Shown here one piece after another: positions 37,029-45,417 of a stretch of 64,000 nucleotides of DNA. This DNA is from Halopolyspora algeriensis (GTDB taxonomy: Bacteria > Actinomycetota > Actinomycetes > Mycobacteriales > Pseudonocardiaceae), in the NCBI RefSeq assembly GCF_003337235.1, contig NZ_QPJC01000011.1, positions 62,001-126,000 on the forward strand, written 5' to 3'. The notes beneath the pieces were generated by a model. That model saw only the letters and a program-made list of their open reading frames with translations. It was not told where the DNA came from and ran no database searches. The translations under genes were made by a program, and so were the position numbers. Positions within the stretch are counted from its first letter, which is position 1. Every line of letters starts with the position of its first letter.

Positions 37029-37400
37029 ATGGCCACTCATCCGCAGCCCCGTACGGAAAATCGCAGTAGCCGGGTGCGTCCGTACGCCCTCACCGGGGGG
37101 CGTACCCGAACGCGTCACCAGCTACTGGTCGAGACGATGATCTCGGTGCCGGATTACGACGCCGATTTCGCCGAGACACTCATGCCCGAATCGCGTGCGG
37201 TGTACGAGCAAGCGCGCACTCCGGTCTCGCTGGCCGAGCTGTCGGCCTCGTTGACGATCCCGCTGGGGGTGATCCGGGTATTGGTCAGTGATCTGGCCGC
37301 CGGCGGAGACATCTTCATCCATCCGACCGGGCATTCCTACCAGTACGACCACACCATCCTCGAGAGGATTCTCGATGGGCTCAACCAGTTCTCCGCATGA
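37029..37400 (+). CDS. CvnC-type DUF742 protein
   Basis: A 123-residue DUF742 protein. The N-terminal VRPYALTGGRTRTRH is the family mark. The C-terminal part LAELSASLTIPLGVIRVLVSDL looks like a winged helix, and FIHPTG follows. It belongs to the conservon complex; its biochemical role is unknown. ATG 37029 follows AAGGAAG. The end overlaps CvnD by 26 bases, so the two are probably co-translated. Confidence 0.92.
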   Translation: MATHPQPRTENRSSRVRPYALTGGRTRTRHQLLVETMISVPDYDADFAETLMPESRAVYEQARTPVSLAELSASLTIPLGVIRVLVSDLAAGGDIFIHPTGHSYQYDHTILERILDGLNQFSA

Positions 37401-37971
37401 CTTCGCCGAGTTGATGCTCTCGGCGAAGATCGTGGTCGCGGGTGGCTTCGGAGTAGGCAAGACCACGTTCGTCTCCTCGGTTTCGGAAGTGCCTCCGTTG
37501 AACAGCGAGGCATGGATGACCGAGGCCAGCGAGGGGATCGACGAGATCGACCCCGAAACCGAGAAGACGACCACGACGGTCGCCATGGATTTCGGGCGCA
37601 TCGAGCTGCATTCGGATCTCATGCTCTACTTGTTCGGCACGCCGGGCCAGTCGCGTTTCTGGTTTTTGTGGGACGATCTCTCCCGTGGTGCACTCGGTGC
37701 GATCGTGCTGGTGGACACCCGCCGTCTGCAGGAATCCTTTGCTGCGATCAATTACTTCGAACACGATTCGGACGTCCCGTTCATCGTCGCGCTGAATCTG
37801 TTCGAGGGGGAACTCACCCATGATCTCTCCGAGGTCCGGGAGGCACTGGCGCTGGGGCCGGATGTCCCGCTGGTGACCTGCGACGCTCGAGACACAGCGT
37901 CCACTGTGGACGCTCTTCGTGATCTTGTTTCCTACACGATGCGGTTGAATGTGACGCATGGAGCCGCCTGA
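37375..37971 (+). CDS. CvnD-type small GTPase
   Basis: A 198-residue Ras-like GTPase of the conservon type. The P-loop is GGFGVGKTTF at about 23-32, the G3 region is FGTPGQSRFWF and the G4 position reads ALNLFE instead of NKxD, a deviation common in this family. It is expected to switch the conservon complex at the membrane. ATG 37375 lies inside the DUF742 gene with GAGAGG just before it. The StyA-like monooxygenase follows after 64 bases on the same strand. Confidence 0.92.
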   Translation: MGSTSSPHDFAELMLSAKIVVAGGFGVGKTTFVSSVSEVPPLNSEAWMTEASEGIDEIDPETEKTTTTVAMDFGRIELHSDLMLYLFGTPGQSRFWFLWDDLSRGALGAIVLVDTRRLQESFAAINYFEHDSDVPFIVALNLFEGELTHDLSEVREALALGPDVPLVTCDARDTASTVDALRDLVSYTMRLNVTHGAA

Positions 37972-38035
37972 GCCGCCCGAGGGCAGCGTGCGGAACTCGA
38001 ACGGCGGCACCGGCAATGAGGGAAGGTGACCAAGG

Positions 38036-39265
38036 ATGCGCAAGATCCTCATCATCGGTGCGGGGCAGGCGGGCCTGCAACTGGGACTCAGCCTGCTGGA
38101 CCACGATTACGACGTGACGGTGATGTCCGCACGGACTCCCGAGGAGATCCGGGGTGGCCGGGTCATGTCCACCCAGGCGATGTTTCACACCGCCCTGCAG
38201 CACGAGCGTGACCACAAGCTGAACCTGTGGGAGGACCAGGCTCCCGAGATCGAGGGCCTCGGCCTGTCGTTGGCCGGCCCGGACGGGTCCCGCGCTCTCG
38301 ACTGGGTGGGATGGTTGGACAACTACGGCCAGTCGATCGACCAGCGCATCAAGATGGCCGGATGGCTCGAATTGTTCGAGGAGCGTGGCGGCAAGGCCAT
38401 CTTTCACGGTGTCACCACGGCCGATCTGGACGGGTTGATCAAGCACTACGAGCTCGTTCTGGTGGCCGCGGGGAAGGGAGAGCTGGTCCAGCTCTTCCAT
38501 CGGAACCCGGAGCGGTCCCCCTACACCGCACCCCAGCGCATGCTGTCGGTGTCCTATGTGCACGGTGGGCGGCGGCGACCGGAACATCCCGATGCGGACG
38601 CGGTCCGGTTCAACGTGGTCCCCGGTGTCGGCGAGTTGTTCGTCATCCCGGGATTCACGCTGAGCGGTCCGTGCGAGATCCCGTTCTTCGAGGGGTTGCC
38701 CGGTGGCCCGCTGGACTGCTGGTCGGATCGTCCCGGCCCGGCCGAGCACTGGAACCGGATGCGGGAGCTCATGCGGCAGTACTTCCCGTGGGAGTACGAC
38801 CGCTTCAAGGATGCGGAACTGACCGACCCGCAGGCAACCCTCACGGGTGGCTACGCTCCCGTCGTGCGGCATCCGGTCGCGAAGCTGCCTTCCGGTGGAC
38901 ACGTGCTGGGGATGGCCGATGTTGTCGTCGCCAACGATCCGATCACCGGGCAGGGGTCCAACAACGCGAGCAAGTGTGCGGCCTCCTACCTGGACAGCAT
39001 CCTCGAGCGTGGCGAGCAACCGTTCGATGCGCAGTGGATGGAGGACGCCTTCGAGCGTTACTGGTCTCGTGCCGAGCCGGTCACCCGGTGGACCAACACC
39101 ATGCTGCAGCCGCCGCCGGAGCACGTGATGAACCTCTTCGGGGCCGCGCAGGAAAACGAGACCATCCGCACCCGCTTTGTCAACGGCTTCGACAACCCGG
39201 CGGATTTCGACAACTGGTTCCTCGATCCCGTTCGGGCCGAGGAGTACCTCAAGCAGGTGGGGTAA
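38036..39265 (+). CDS. StyA-like FAD monooxygenase (styrene/indole monooxygenase family) next to conservon
   Basis: A 409-residue single-component-like flavoprotein oxygenase. The FAD fold is IIGAGQAGLQLGLSL at the N-terminus, with the StyA-family segments QAMFHTALQHERDH, GFTLSGPCEIPFFEG and GADVVVANDPITGQGSNNAS-like (here GMADVVVANDPITGQG). StyA enzymes epoxidise styrene or indole with reduced FAD supplied by a StyB reductase; no StyB is present nearby. It follows CvnD by 64 bases with a GGGAAGGTGA ribosome site. Real substrate unknown. Position in the CvnE slot, where other conservons often hold a P450, makes an electron-transfer or sensory role possible (inference). Confidence 0.88.
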   Translation: MRKILIIGAGQAGLQLGLSLLDHDYDVTVMSARTPEEIRGGRVMSTQAMFHTALQHERDHKLNLWEDQAPEIEGLGLSLAGPDGSRALDWVGWLDNYGQSIDQRIKMAGWLELFEERGGKAIFHGVTTADLDGLIKHYELVLVAAGKGELVQLFHRNPERSPYTAPQRMLSVSYVHGGRRRPEHPDADAVRFNVVPGVGELFVIPGFTLSGPCEIPFFEGLPGGPLDCWSDRPGPAEHWNRMRELMRQYFPWEYDRFKDAELTDPQATLTGGYAPVVRHPVAKLPSGGHVLGMADVVVANDPITGQGSNNASKCAASYLDSILERGEQPFDAQWMEDAFERYWSRAEPVTRWTNTMLQPPPEHVMNLFGAAQENETIRTRFVNGFDNPADFDNWFLDPVRAEEYLKQVG

Positions 39266-39301
39266 GAGGGCACGAGGTCCCGGTTGAACCACCTCCGCGG
39301 T

Positions 39302-40183
39302 TCAGCCGGGACCGGGGGCCGGACCTTTGCCCCCGCGCCCGCCGGGTCCCCTGCGCCGCAGGTAGCGTTCGAACTCCGCCGCGATGGTGTCGCCGCTGGT
39401 TTCGGTGAGCGCGGTCTCGGCGTCACCGCGTTCCTCCAGGGCGCGCACGTAGTTGCGGACGTCTTCGTCCTCGTCGGCCATCTCGCTGACGGTGTTCTCC
39501 CACTCCTCGGCCTGCTCGGGCAGGTTGCTCAGCGGCACCTCCAGATCGAGTGTCTCCTCGACCCGGTGCAGCAGCGCCAGAGTCGCCTTGGGGGAGGGCG
39601 GCTGGGAGACGTAGTGCGGGACGGCCGCCCAGAAGGAGATCGCGGGAATTCCGGCCTGCACGCACGCGTCCTGGAAGATGCCCACGATCCCGGTCGGGCC
39701 CTCGTACCGGGAACGCTCCAGCCCGAAGCGCTCCGCCGACTCGGCGTCGTAAGCGGCACCGGTGACGGGCACGGGGCGGGTGTGCGGGGCATCGGCCAGC
39801 AGGGCGCCGAGGGTGACGACGGTACGAACACCGGCCCGTTCGAGATGGGAGAGCAGCTCCGAGCAGAACGCGCGCCAGCGCATGTTCGGCTCGATACCGT
39901 GCACCAGCACGACGTCGTTGTCCGCCCCGGGCGGTCGGCACACGGACAGACGAGTGGTCGGCCATGTCACCTGGCGAGTGACTCCGTCCACCAGGTGGAC
40001 CGTGGGGCGGGATACCTGGAAGTCGTAGTACGGATCCGGGTCGATCTCGGTCCAGGGGGTCGCATCCCAGGTCAGCTGCAGGTGCTCGATCGCGGTGCTG
40101 GCGGCATCGCCGGCGTCGTTCCAGCCTTCGAAGGCCAGGATCGCGGTCGGGTTGTTGAGCTCGGACAGATCCAGCTCGCTCAT
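39302..40183 (-). CDS. PAC2 family protein (Rv2125-like)
   Basis: A 293-residue PAC2-fold protein, related to proteasome-assembly chaperone 2. Landmarks are AILAFEGWNDAGDAAS, VHGIEPNMRWRAF and the Gly/Pro-rich C-terminal tail. Actinobacterial members are of unknown function; a proteasome-assembly role is often suggested and the genome does encode a proteasome (window 49886-58820). ATG 40183 has GGGAGG just upstream and overlaps the stop of a 50-residue gene (ATGA). Cytosolic. Confidence 0.88.
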   Translation of the reverse strand: MSELDLSELNNPTAILAFEGWNDAGDAASTAIEHLQLTWDATPWTEIDPDPYYDFQVSRPTVHLVDGVTRQVTWPTTRLSVCRPPGADNDVVLVHGIEPNMRWRAFCSELLSHLERAGVRTVVTLGALLADAPHTRPVPVTGAAYDAESAERFGLERSRYEGPTGIVGIFQDACVQAGIPAISFWAAVPHYVSQPPSPKATLALLHRVEETLDLEVPLSNLPEQAEEWENTVSEMADEDEDVRNYVRALEERGDAETALTETSGDTIAAEFERYLRRRGPGGRGGKGPAPGPG

Positions 40184-40332
40184 ACCAGCCTCCCGTGTTC
40201 GAAGCAGGGGAACGGTTGCGGGAACGGCTCCCGCCCATCGTTCCACCGCTCGAAAGCCGTCACCACGATCGAGCCGGCCGGGGTCGGCTTCGCGGGCGGG
40301 GGTTCGGCAGGGCGCAGGTTACGATCGGTCAC
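40180..40332 (-). CDS. Small 50-residue gene translationally coupled to PAC2
   Basis: A 50-residue frame from GTG 40332 to a TGA that overlaps the PAC2 start in an ATGA junction. Third-position G+C is high as in real genes here. A TACGCT -10 box lies exactly six bases before the GTG, matching the leaderless pattern of the window. The product is Pro-rich in its first half (AEPPPAKPTPAG), then has IVVTAFERWNDGREPFPQPF and one Cys. No family recognised and no function proposed. Confidence 0.55.
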   Translation of the reverse strand: MTDRNLRPAEPPPAKPTPAGSIVVTAFERWNDGREPFPQPFPCFEHGRLV

Positions 40333-40338
40333 CGCGTC

Positions 40339-40344
40339 AGCGTA
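40339..40344 (-). promoter_or_regulatory. -10 box of the small gene-PAC2 operon (leaderless)
   Basis: TACGCT on the minus strand, six bases before GTG 40332. It is divergent from the HAD-his promoter about 105 bases away. Confidence 0.5.
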
Positions 40345-40447
40345 CGTCGTGAGGAAACTGCCGCGCCTGGCGGTGGCCACCGTCGGAGTGTGCGACATCT
40401 TCAGTGGGAGTGGCCACATCGATGCCTGCAGAGGGTGAAGAACCTCG

Positions 40448-40453
40448 TATCCT
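40448..40453 (+). promoter_or_regulatory. -10 box of the HAD-hisE-hisG operon (leaderless)
   Basis: TATCCT ends seven bases before ATG 40461. This supports 40461 over the upstream in-frame start at 40404, which lies before the promoter. Confidence 0.5.
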
Positions 40454-40460
40454 GGCCGAC

Positions 40461-41252
40461 ATGCCCGGTGCCAGCACGTCTTCGGCGAGTCGCGTTCATG
40501 AGGCGCGTGCGATCTCCCCGGACGGCTCAGCGCAGCCCTCCGCCGACCTCGCCGCGGTGCTGTTCGACATGGATGGCACGCTGGTCGATTCCGAGCAGCT
40601 GTGGACGCTCGCACTGGACGACTACGCGTCTCACCGGGGCGGGGTGATCAGCGATGCCACGCGTGCTCTGATGGTCGGCTCGAACATGCGGCGGAGCATG
40701 AATCTGCTGCTGACCGACCTCGGCCTGTCCGCAGGGGAAGGCGATGTCACCGCGGCCGCGCGGTGGGTCGAGCAGCGCACCGCCGAGCTGTTCCGGCAGG
40801 GTCTGCCGTGGCGACCGGGAGCGCACCGGTTGCTGCACGACCTCCGGGCCCGTGGCATTCCCACGGCTCTGGTCACCTCCACCTATCGCTCACTGACCGA
40901 GATCGCCCTGGAGACCATCGGCCGGGACGCGTTCGAGGTCATCGTGTGCGGCGACGAGGTCGGCGATCGGAACAAGCCGGACCCGGAGCCGTACCTGCGG
41001 GCCTGTCGTTCGCTGGGGGTCGAGCCCACCCGCTGCGTGGCGATCGAGGATTCGCCGAGCGGGTTACGGGCTGCGGTCGCGTCGGGCTGTGCGGTCGTCG
41101 GCGTACCGTGCGAGGTTCCTCTGGATCCGGAGGACGGGGGAGTCCGGTGCGACTCTCTGGCCGAGTTGGACGCCGGTTCGCTCGGTGAACTGCTCGCCGG
41201 CCGACCACTGTCGGCACCCCGGGGCACGGGATGCAAGGATCGTGCATCGTGA
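40461..41252 (+). CDS. HAD-superfamily phosphatase (beta-phosphoglucomutase-like)
   Basis: 263 residues. Motif I is [11 protein letters not shown] near residue 34, motif II lies in [10 protein letters not shown], the Lys is in RNKPDPEPY and motif III in [11 protein letters not shown]. The helical cap between motifs I and II is of the beta-phosphoglucomutase type. It acts on an unknown phosphorylated metabolite in the cytosol. It overlaps hisE by GTGA, so it could serve in histidine synthesis (a histidinol-phosphatase-like step is possible but unproven). The first 30 residues are Ser/Ala-rich and not conserved. Confidence 0.88.
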   Translation: MPGASTSSASRVHEARAISPDGSAQPSADLAAVLFDMDGTLVDSEQLWTLALDDYASHRGGVISDATRALMVGSNMRRSMNLLLTDLGLSAGEGDVTAAARWVEQRTAELFRQGLPWRPGAHRLLHDLRARGIPTALVTSTYRSLTEIALETIGRDAFEVIVCGDEVGDRNKPDPEPYLRACRSLGVEPTRCVAIEDSPSGLRAAVASGCAVVGVPCEVPLDPEDGGVRCDSLAELDAGSLGELLAGRPLSAPRGTGCKDRAS

Positions 41253-41512
41253 AGACCTTCGACGAGCTGTTCATCGAACTGCAGGAACGAGCCCGGTCCC
41301 GGCCGGAAGGGTCATCGACGGTGTCCGCACTCGATGCCGGGGTTCATGCCCAGGGCAAGAAGGTTCTCGAAGAGGCAGGCGAGGTGTGGATCGCCGCCGA
41401 GTACCAATCCGATGAACAGCTGGCCGAAGAGGCGTCGCAGCTTCTCTACCGCCTGCAGGTCATCCTGCTCGCACGCGGGCTGTCCTTGGACGATGTCTAC
41501 CGCTACCTGTGA
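41249..41512 (+). CDS. hisE: HisE, phosphoribosyl-ATP pyrophosphatase
   Basis: An 87-residue enzyme of normal length. It hydrolyses PR-ATP to PR-AMP in the second step of histidine synthesis. The all-helical MazG-like fold shows [18 protein letters not shown], whose acidic residues bind magnesium, and [18 protein letters not shown] 41249 overlaps the HAD gene stop. An in-frame ATG at 41231 lies inside that gene and is less likely. hisG follows after 32 bases. Confidence 0.95.
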   Translation: MKTFDELFIELQERARSRPEGSSTVSALDAGVHAQGKKVLEEAGEVWIAAEYQSDEQLAEEASQLLYRLQVILLARGLSLDDVYRYL

Positions 41513-41544
41513 ACCGGTTCGCCGGGTGAGAGGAGAACAACCCG

Positions 41545-42417
41545 ATGCTGCGTGTGGCAGTGCCCAACAAGGGCACGTTGGCCGGTGCCGCCTCCGAGAT
41601 GCTCGCGGAAGCCGGGTACCGGCAGCGCCATGAGCAGCGGGACCTGACCGTGCTCGACAGCGCCAACGACGTCGAGTTCTTCTTCCTGCGCCCCAAGGAC
41701 ATCTCGATCTACGTGGGCTCCGGTGAGCTCGATCTCGGGATCACCGGCCGCGATCTGGCGCTGGACTCGGGGGCGCCGGTGTCCGAGCGGCTCTCTCTCG
41801 GGTTCGGCGGTTCGACCTTTCGCTACGCGGCGCCGAACGACCGGGACTGGACCGTCGATGCGTTGGAGGGCAAGCGGGTCGCCACGTCCTACCCCCAGCT
41901 GGTGGCCGATGATCTCGCGCGGTACGGGGTGCAGGCCGAGGTGATCCGGCTCGATGGTGCGGTCGAGATCTCGATTCAACTGGGTGTGGCCGATGCGATC
42001 GCCGATGTGGTCGGGTCCGGTCGTACGCTGCGCCAGCACGGTTTGATCGCCTTCGGCGAGTCGATCTGCACGTCCGAAGCCGTGGTGGTCGAGCGCGCCG
42101 GTGTCGACGGTGACCGTACCCGGGAGCAGCAGGACCAGGAGCGGGCCAAGGAGCAGCTGGTGGCGCGGCTTCAGGGTGTCGTGTTCGCTCAGCAGTACGT
42201 GATGCTGGACTACAACTGCCCGCGCGAGTTGCTCGACGAGGCGATGCGCACGACGCCGGGACTGGAGTCGCCGACGATGGCTCCGCTGGCCGACGAACGC
42301 TGGGTGGCCGTACGTGCGATGGTCTCTCGCAAGGACGCGCCTGCGATCATGGACCGTCTTGTGGCACTGGGAGCGAAGGCGATTCTGTCCTCCGACATCC
42401 GCGCTTGCCGCCTCTGA
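41545..42417 (+). CDS. hisG: HisG, ATP phosphoribosyltransferase (long form)
   Basis: A 290-residue long-form HisG, the first enzyme of histidine synthesis, joining ATP and PRPP. The N-terminal [13 protein letters not shown], the PRPP loop in [11 protein letters not shown] and the C-terminal ACT-like regulatory domain (about 210-290) are visible; the latter gives feedback inhibition by histidine without HisZ. ATG 41545 has GAGAGGAG upstream. hisE-hisG order matches other actinobacteria. Other his genes lie outside the window. Confidence 0.97.
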   Translation: MLRVAVPNKGTLAGAASEMLAEAGYRQRHEQRDLTVLDSANDVEFFFLRPKDISIYVGSGELDLGITGRDLALDSGAPVSERLSLGFGGSTFRYAAPNDRDWTVDALEGKRVATSYPQLVADDLARYGVQAEVIRLDGAVEISIQLGVADAIADVVGSGRTLRQHGLIAFGESICTSEAVVVERAGVDGDRTREQQDQERAKEQLVARLQGVVFAQQYVMLDYNCPRELLDEAMRTTPGLESPTMAPLADERWVAVRAMVSRKDAPAIMDRLVALGAKAILSSDIRACRL

Positions 42418-42586
42418 CCGGCATTCCTCGCCGGTGGATCCGGCCGAGTGCGAGCGGCGTGCGGAGGCTGCGGGGCGACACCACCGTGATCGACTGTGTG
42501 CTCGAATCGTGATCGAATTCGCCCTGTAAGCCGGCTTCGGAACGCATAATGGGCCGGACATGATCTTGGACGGTGATCGGAGAAGC

Positions 42587-43435
42587 ATGCGCGTCGTGGA
42601 CCCGGGCTCGTCACCACCCCGGTGGGAGTTGTACGCGGGGATGCCCTGCTGGATCGAATTGGTCACGACCGATCCCGAGCATGCTCGAGAGTTCTATGCG
42701 GGCCTGTTCGGCTGGACCTACGAGATCCACCGGGACCGGCAGGCCGGGGACCACGTCATCGCCTTCCGGGACGGGTTCCCGGTCGCGAGCATCCGCACGG
42801 CCACGCGCGGACCGAGCGAGTGGCGCCTGTTCCTGGCCACCGCCGATATCACTGCGGCCGTGACTCGGGCCGACAGGCACGGTGCCACGGTGACGGTGCC
42901 GACCACGCACGTGTCCGGCGTCGGGGCCAAGGTCGTGCTCAACGGTCCCTCCGATGCCGAGTTCGGGCTTCTCCAGCCCCAGTCCTCCTGGCAGTTCGAC
43001 GTGGGACTGCCGGGCACCCTCATGTGGGCGGAGCTGGTGACCATCAAGGCTCAGACCGCGGACCTGTTCTTCCAAGAACTGTTCGGCTACACCTCCGAGC
43101 AGTTCGGCGCCGAGAACAGATCGGACTATTCGGTGTGGTACCTCGGTGACGAGTCGGTACTGGCCAGGGTCAGCATGCTGCGGGATCACATCACGACCGA
43201 GACCCGGCCGCACTGGCTGCTGTACCTGGGCGTGGAGCCGGATACCGGTACCGACGAGCTGGTCCGCCGGGCCGTCTCTCTCGGCGGCCGGGTCCGGGTC
43301 GATCCGTACGACTCCCAGCTCGGACGTGTCTCCGTTCTGCGGGATCCCGCCGGTGCGCGGTTCGCGGTGGTGGATCCCACCCAGGCGCCCGGGGATCACG
43401 GCAGTGCCGCCAATTACGACCCCTACGGGGACTAG
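42587..43435 (+). CDS. Two-domain VOC-family (glyoxalase-fold) protein
   Basis: About 282 residues with two vicinal-oxygen-chelate domains (about 10-130 and 140-275). Each begins with a MPCWIELVTTDP or LMWAELVTIKA-like strand and has the FYAGLFGW or FFQELFGY helix turn. The metal-ligand pattern is incomplete, so it may be a binding or dioxygenase-like protein with unknown ligand. ATG 42587 has GGAGAAG; ATG 42560 is also in frame, and a CATAAT box at 42545-42550 lies nine bases before that one. It stands alone between hisG and the convergent thioesterase. Confidence 0.85.
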   Translation: MRVVDPGSSPPRWELYAGMPCWIELVTTDPEHAREFYAGLFGWTYEIHRDRQAGDHVIAFRDGFPVASIRTATRGPSEWRLFLATADITAAVTRADRHGATVTVPTTHVSGVGAKVVLNGPSDAEFGLLQPQSSWQFDVGLPGTLMWAELVTIKAQTADLFFQELFGYTSEQFGAENRSDYSVWYLGDESVLARVSMLRDHITTETRPHWLLYLGVEPDTGTDELVRRAVSLGGRVRVDPYDSQLGRVSVLRDPAGARFAVVDPTQAPGDHGSAANYDPYGD

Positions 43436-43590
43436 AAGAGGGTACGCGGGTGGGCTCGTGTCGCGGTGCGGGTGGCGGAACCCCGCTGCGGCGCCGGTTG
43501 CTCACCCGGAGGAAGCGGCTGACGCCGCTTCCCCGACGGTCGATGCGGCCACACAGTCGGCCATACCGATCGGCGCGGCCACCGAGGAGC

Positions 43591-44382
43591 CTATCGCGGA
43601 GCGAGAAGCAGGGATTGCGCCGACCGGCCCACCGGGCCCGCCGTGTCGTGCAGGGTACTGTGCGCGAGCCCGGCCCCGTCCGGGCCGGAATCCATCCGTG
43701 CGTCCAGCCCGATCCACTCGCCCCGCGGTTCGCGGGAAAGGTGCACGGTCAGATCGGTGTTGGCGAACGTCCACTCCCGGAAGCGCAACCGGCTGGAAAC
43801 CCCGCTCGAGCAGTCGGCGACGGCGAACAGGCGCTGCAGCGCCGTGGGTTCCTCACCACCGAGCAACGGCATCTTCGGCCGTGCCCACACTCGCGCGTGG
43901 CCGGTACCGAGCATCGACTCGTCGGCGATACGCCATTCCAGCGCGCTCGCGTAGCCGCCGGTCCACCCGTCGGGCGTCGGCATCGGTGCCCAGCTTTCCG
44001 GGGAGTCGAAGGGCTCGGTGTCCTCGGCCGCGATCGAGGTGGTGTCACCGCGAACCATGCGCCAGGCCCGCGCTGTGGCGGCGGGCCGACCCTCCGCGGA
44101 CAGCGTGGCCGAGACGAGTTCGACCGAGCGGCCCGGCCGGGTCATCTCGGTGTGTATGTCCAGTTCCCCCACGGGGACCGGCCCGAGGACGTCGACGCCG
44201 ACACGCCTGATCGCCATGTCCTGCCGAGGACGGAACCTCTCCAACTCGCGTACCAGCAGCGCCGAGACGGGACCCAGGTGCTGAGCCTTGTCCGACCACG
44301 GCCCGACCGTGTGCTCGGTCGCGTGATACCGACCCTCGCCGAGGGATTCGTAGAAAACTCGGACGGGCTGCGAGATGTTCAC
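43591..44382 (-). CDS. Hotdog-fold thioesterase family protein (TesB-like)
   Basis: About 263 residues with two tandem hotdog halves. Typical sequence is HATEHTVGPWSDKAQHLGPVSALLVRELE and a second half around DGWTGGYASALEWRI. The family hydrolyses acyl-CoA thioesters or relatives. GTG 44382 is chosen because AAGGAA lies just upstream; an in-frame ATG at 44409 has no site. It lies 55 bases after the RecB-family nuclease on the same strand and may share its transcript. Substrate unknown. Confidence 0.83.
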   Translation of the reverse strand: MNISQPVRVFYESLGEGRYHATEHTVGPWSDKAQHLGPVSALLVRELERFRPRQDMAIRRVGVDVLGPVPVGELDIHTEMTRPGRSVELVSATLSAEGRPAATARAWRMVRGDTTSIAAEDTEPFDSPESWAPMPTPDGWTGGYASALEWRIADESMLGTGHARVWARPKMPLLGGEEPTALQRLFAVADCSSGVSSRLRFREWTFANTDLTVHLSREPRGEWIGLDARMDSGPDGAGLAHSTLHDTAGPVGRSAQSLLLAPR

Positions 44383-44437
44383 GGCATTCCTTGTCGTTCG
44401 GGAACTCATTGCGAAGGCGAGGTCGCACGGAGCGCGC

Positions 44438-45319
44438 TCAGTCGGTGCGGTCCAGCACGCTTTCGGAGCCCGCATCCGGTTCCGGCCACCCCGGATAGGG
44501 CGGGGGAGTGCCGCCGTGCGCGGGACACAGCGGCTTGTGGTCGCAGTAGTTGCACAACTTCGACGGATTCGGGCGGAAATCGCCGGAACGTCCCGCGCGC
44601 AGAATGGCCTGCCAGATCGCGTTCAGGGTCCGCTCGAATCGCCGCAACTCGGCCTCGTCCGGCGTGTAGGCCAGTGACTGCTTGTCGGCCAGATACATCA
44701 ACAGCAACTGGCGCGGGAGCTCGCCGCGAGTTCGCCACAACACCAGCGCGTAGAACTTCATCTGGAACAGGGCCTTGGCTTCCCCGACCTCGCGCGGGGC
44801 CGCTCCCGTCTTGTAGTCGACCAGCCGGATCTCCCCGGTGGGAGCGACATCGACCCGATCGATGAACCCGCGCAGCAGGACACCGGTGTCGAGCTCGGTT
44901 TCCACCTTCAGTTCGCACGCCTCGGGTTCCAGGCGGCGCGGATCCTCCAGCTCGAAGTAGGAATCCAGCAGGGTGCTCGCCGATTCCAGCCAGCTCGTCA
45001 ACTCGGGATCGTCGGGACCGTCGAACAACGTCCCCAGCTCCGGTTGCTGCGTGAGCAGTTCCTCCCAGCCGGGTGTGAGCAACTCACGCGCGTGTGCCGG
45101 GTCGCGCTCGGAAACCGGCAGAGCGAACAGCCGCTCCAGCGCCGAGTGGACGACCGTGCCGCGTACCTGTGCCCGTGTCGGTGTCTCCGGCAGCCGATCC
45201 ACGACGCGGAAGCGGTACAGCAGCGGGCACTGCTTGAAATCACCTGCCCGCGACGGCGAGAGCGCCGGTCGGCGCCGAGTACTGTCGCCGGTCGCCTCCG
45301 TCGGTGCCGTGTCCGTCAT
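44438..45319 (-). CDS. RecB-family PD-(D/E)XK nuclease with Fe-S cluster motif
   Basis: 293 residues. The nuclease core has the His in RGTVVHSALERL, the Asp in LLRGFIDRVD and RLVDYKTG (metal-binding Asp and catalytic Lys). Cysteines in KQCPLLYRFR and LCNYCDHKPLC fit the four-ligand [4Fe-4S] arrangement of AddB/Cas4-like nucleases. It acts on DNA ends in repair by family inference; no helicase is adjacent. Rv2119-like position beside trmI and the proteasome genes (recalled). The clusters would depend on the SUF system in this window. Confidence 0.9.
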   Translation of the reverse strand: MTDTAPTEATGDSTRRRPALSPSRAGDFKQCPLLYRFRVVDRLPETPTRAQVRGTVVHSALERLFALPVSERDPAHARELLTPGWEELLTQQPELGTLFDGPDDPELTSWLESASTLLDSYFELEDPRRLEPEACELKVETELDTGVLLRGFIDRVDVAPTGEIRLVDYKTGAAPREVGEAKALFQMKFYALVLWRTRGELPRQLLLMYLADKQSLAYTPDEAELRRFERTLNAIWQAILRAGRSGDFRPNPSKLCNYCDHKPLCPAHGGTPPPYPGWPEPDAGSESVLDRTD

Positions 45320-45405
45320 GGTTCAGCACCCTAAACGAAGGCTCCGACGTCGCTGTCGCCTCCGGAGGACATGGCGGGCTGTGCCGCTTTCCACGGCAGG
45401 CGTTT

Positions 45406-45411
45406 TACGCT
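45406..45411 (+). promoter_or_regulatory. -10 box of the site-2 protease gene (leaderless)
   Basis: TACGCT lies six bases before ATG 45418, preceded by a short T run at 45403-45406. Confidence 0.5.
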
Positions 45412-45417
45412 GCGTGC

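Noticed and set aside
40195-40647. 150-codon plus-strand frame over the PAC2-HAD intergenic region
   Set aside because: It runs through the HAD-gene promoter and coding region in the wrong frame; the minus-strand 50-residue frame is better supported there.
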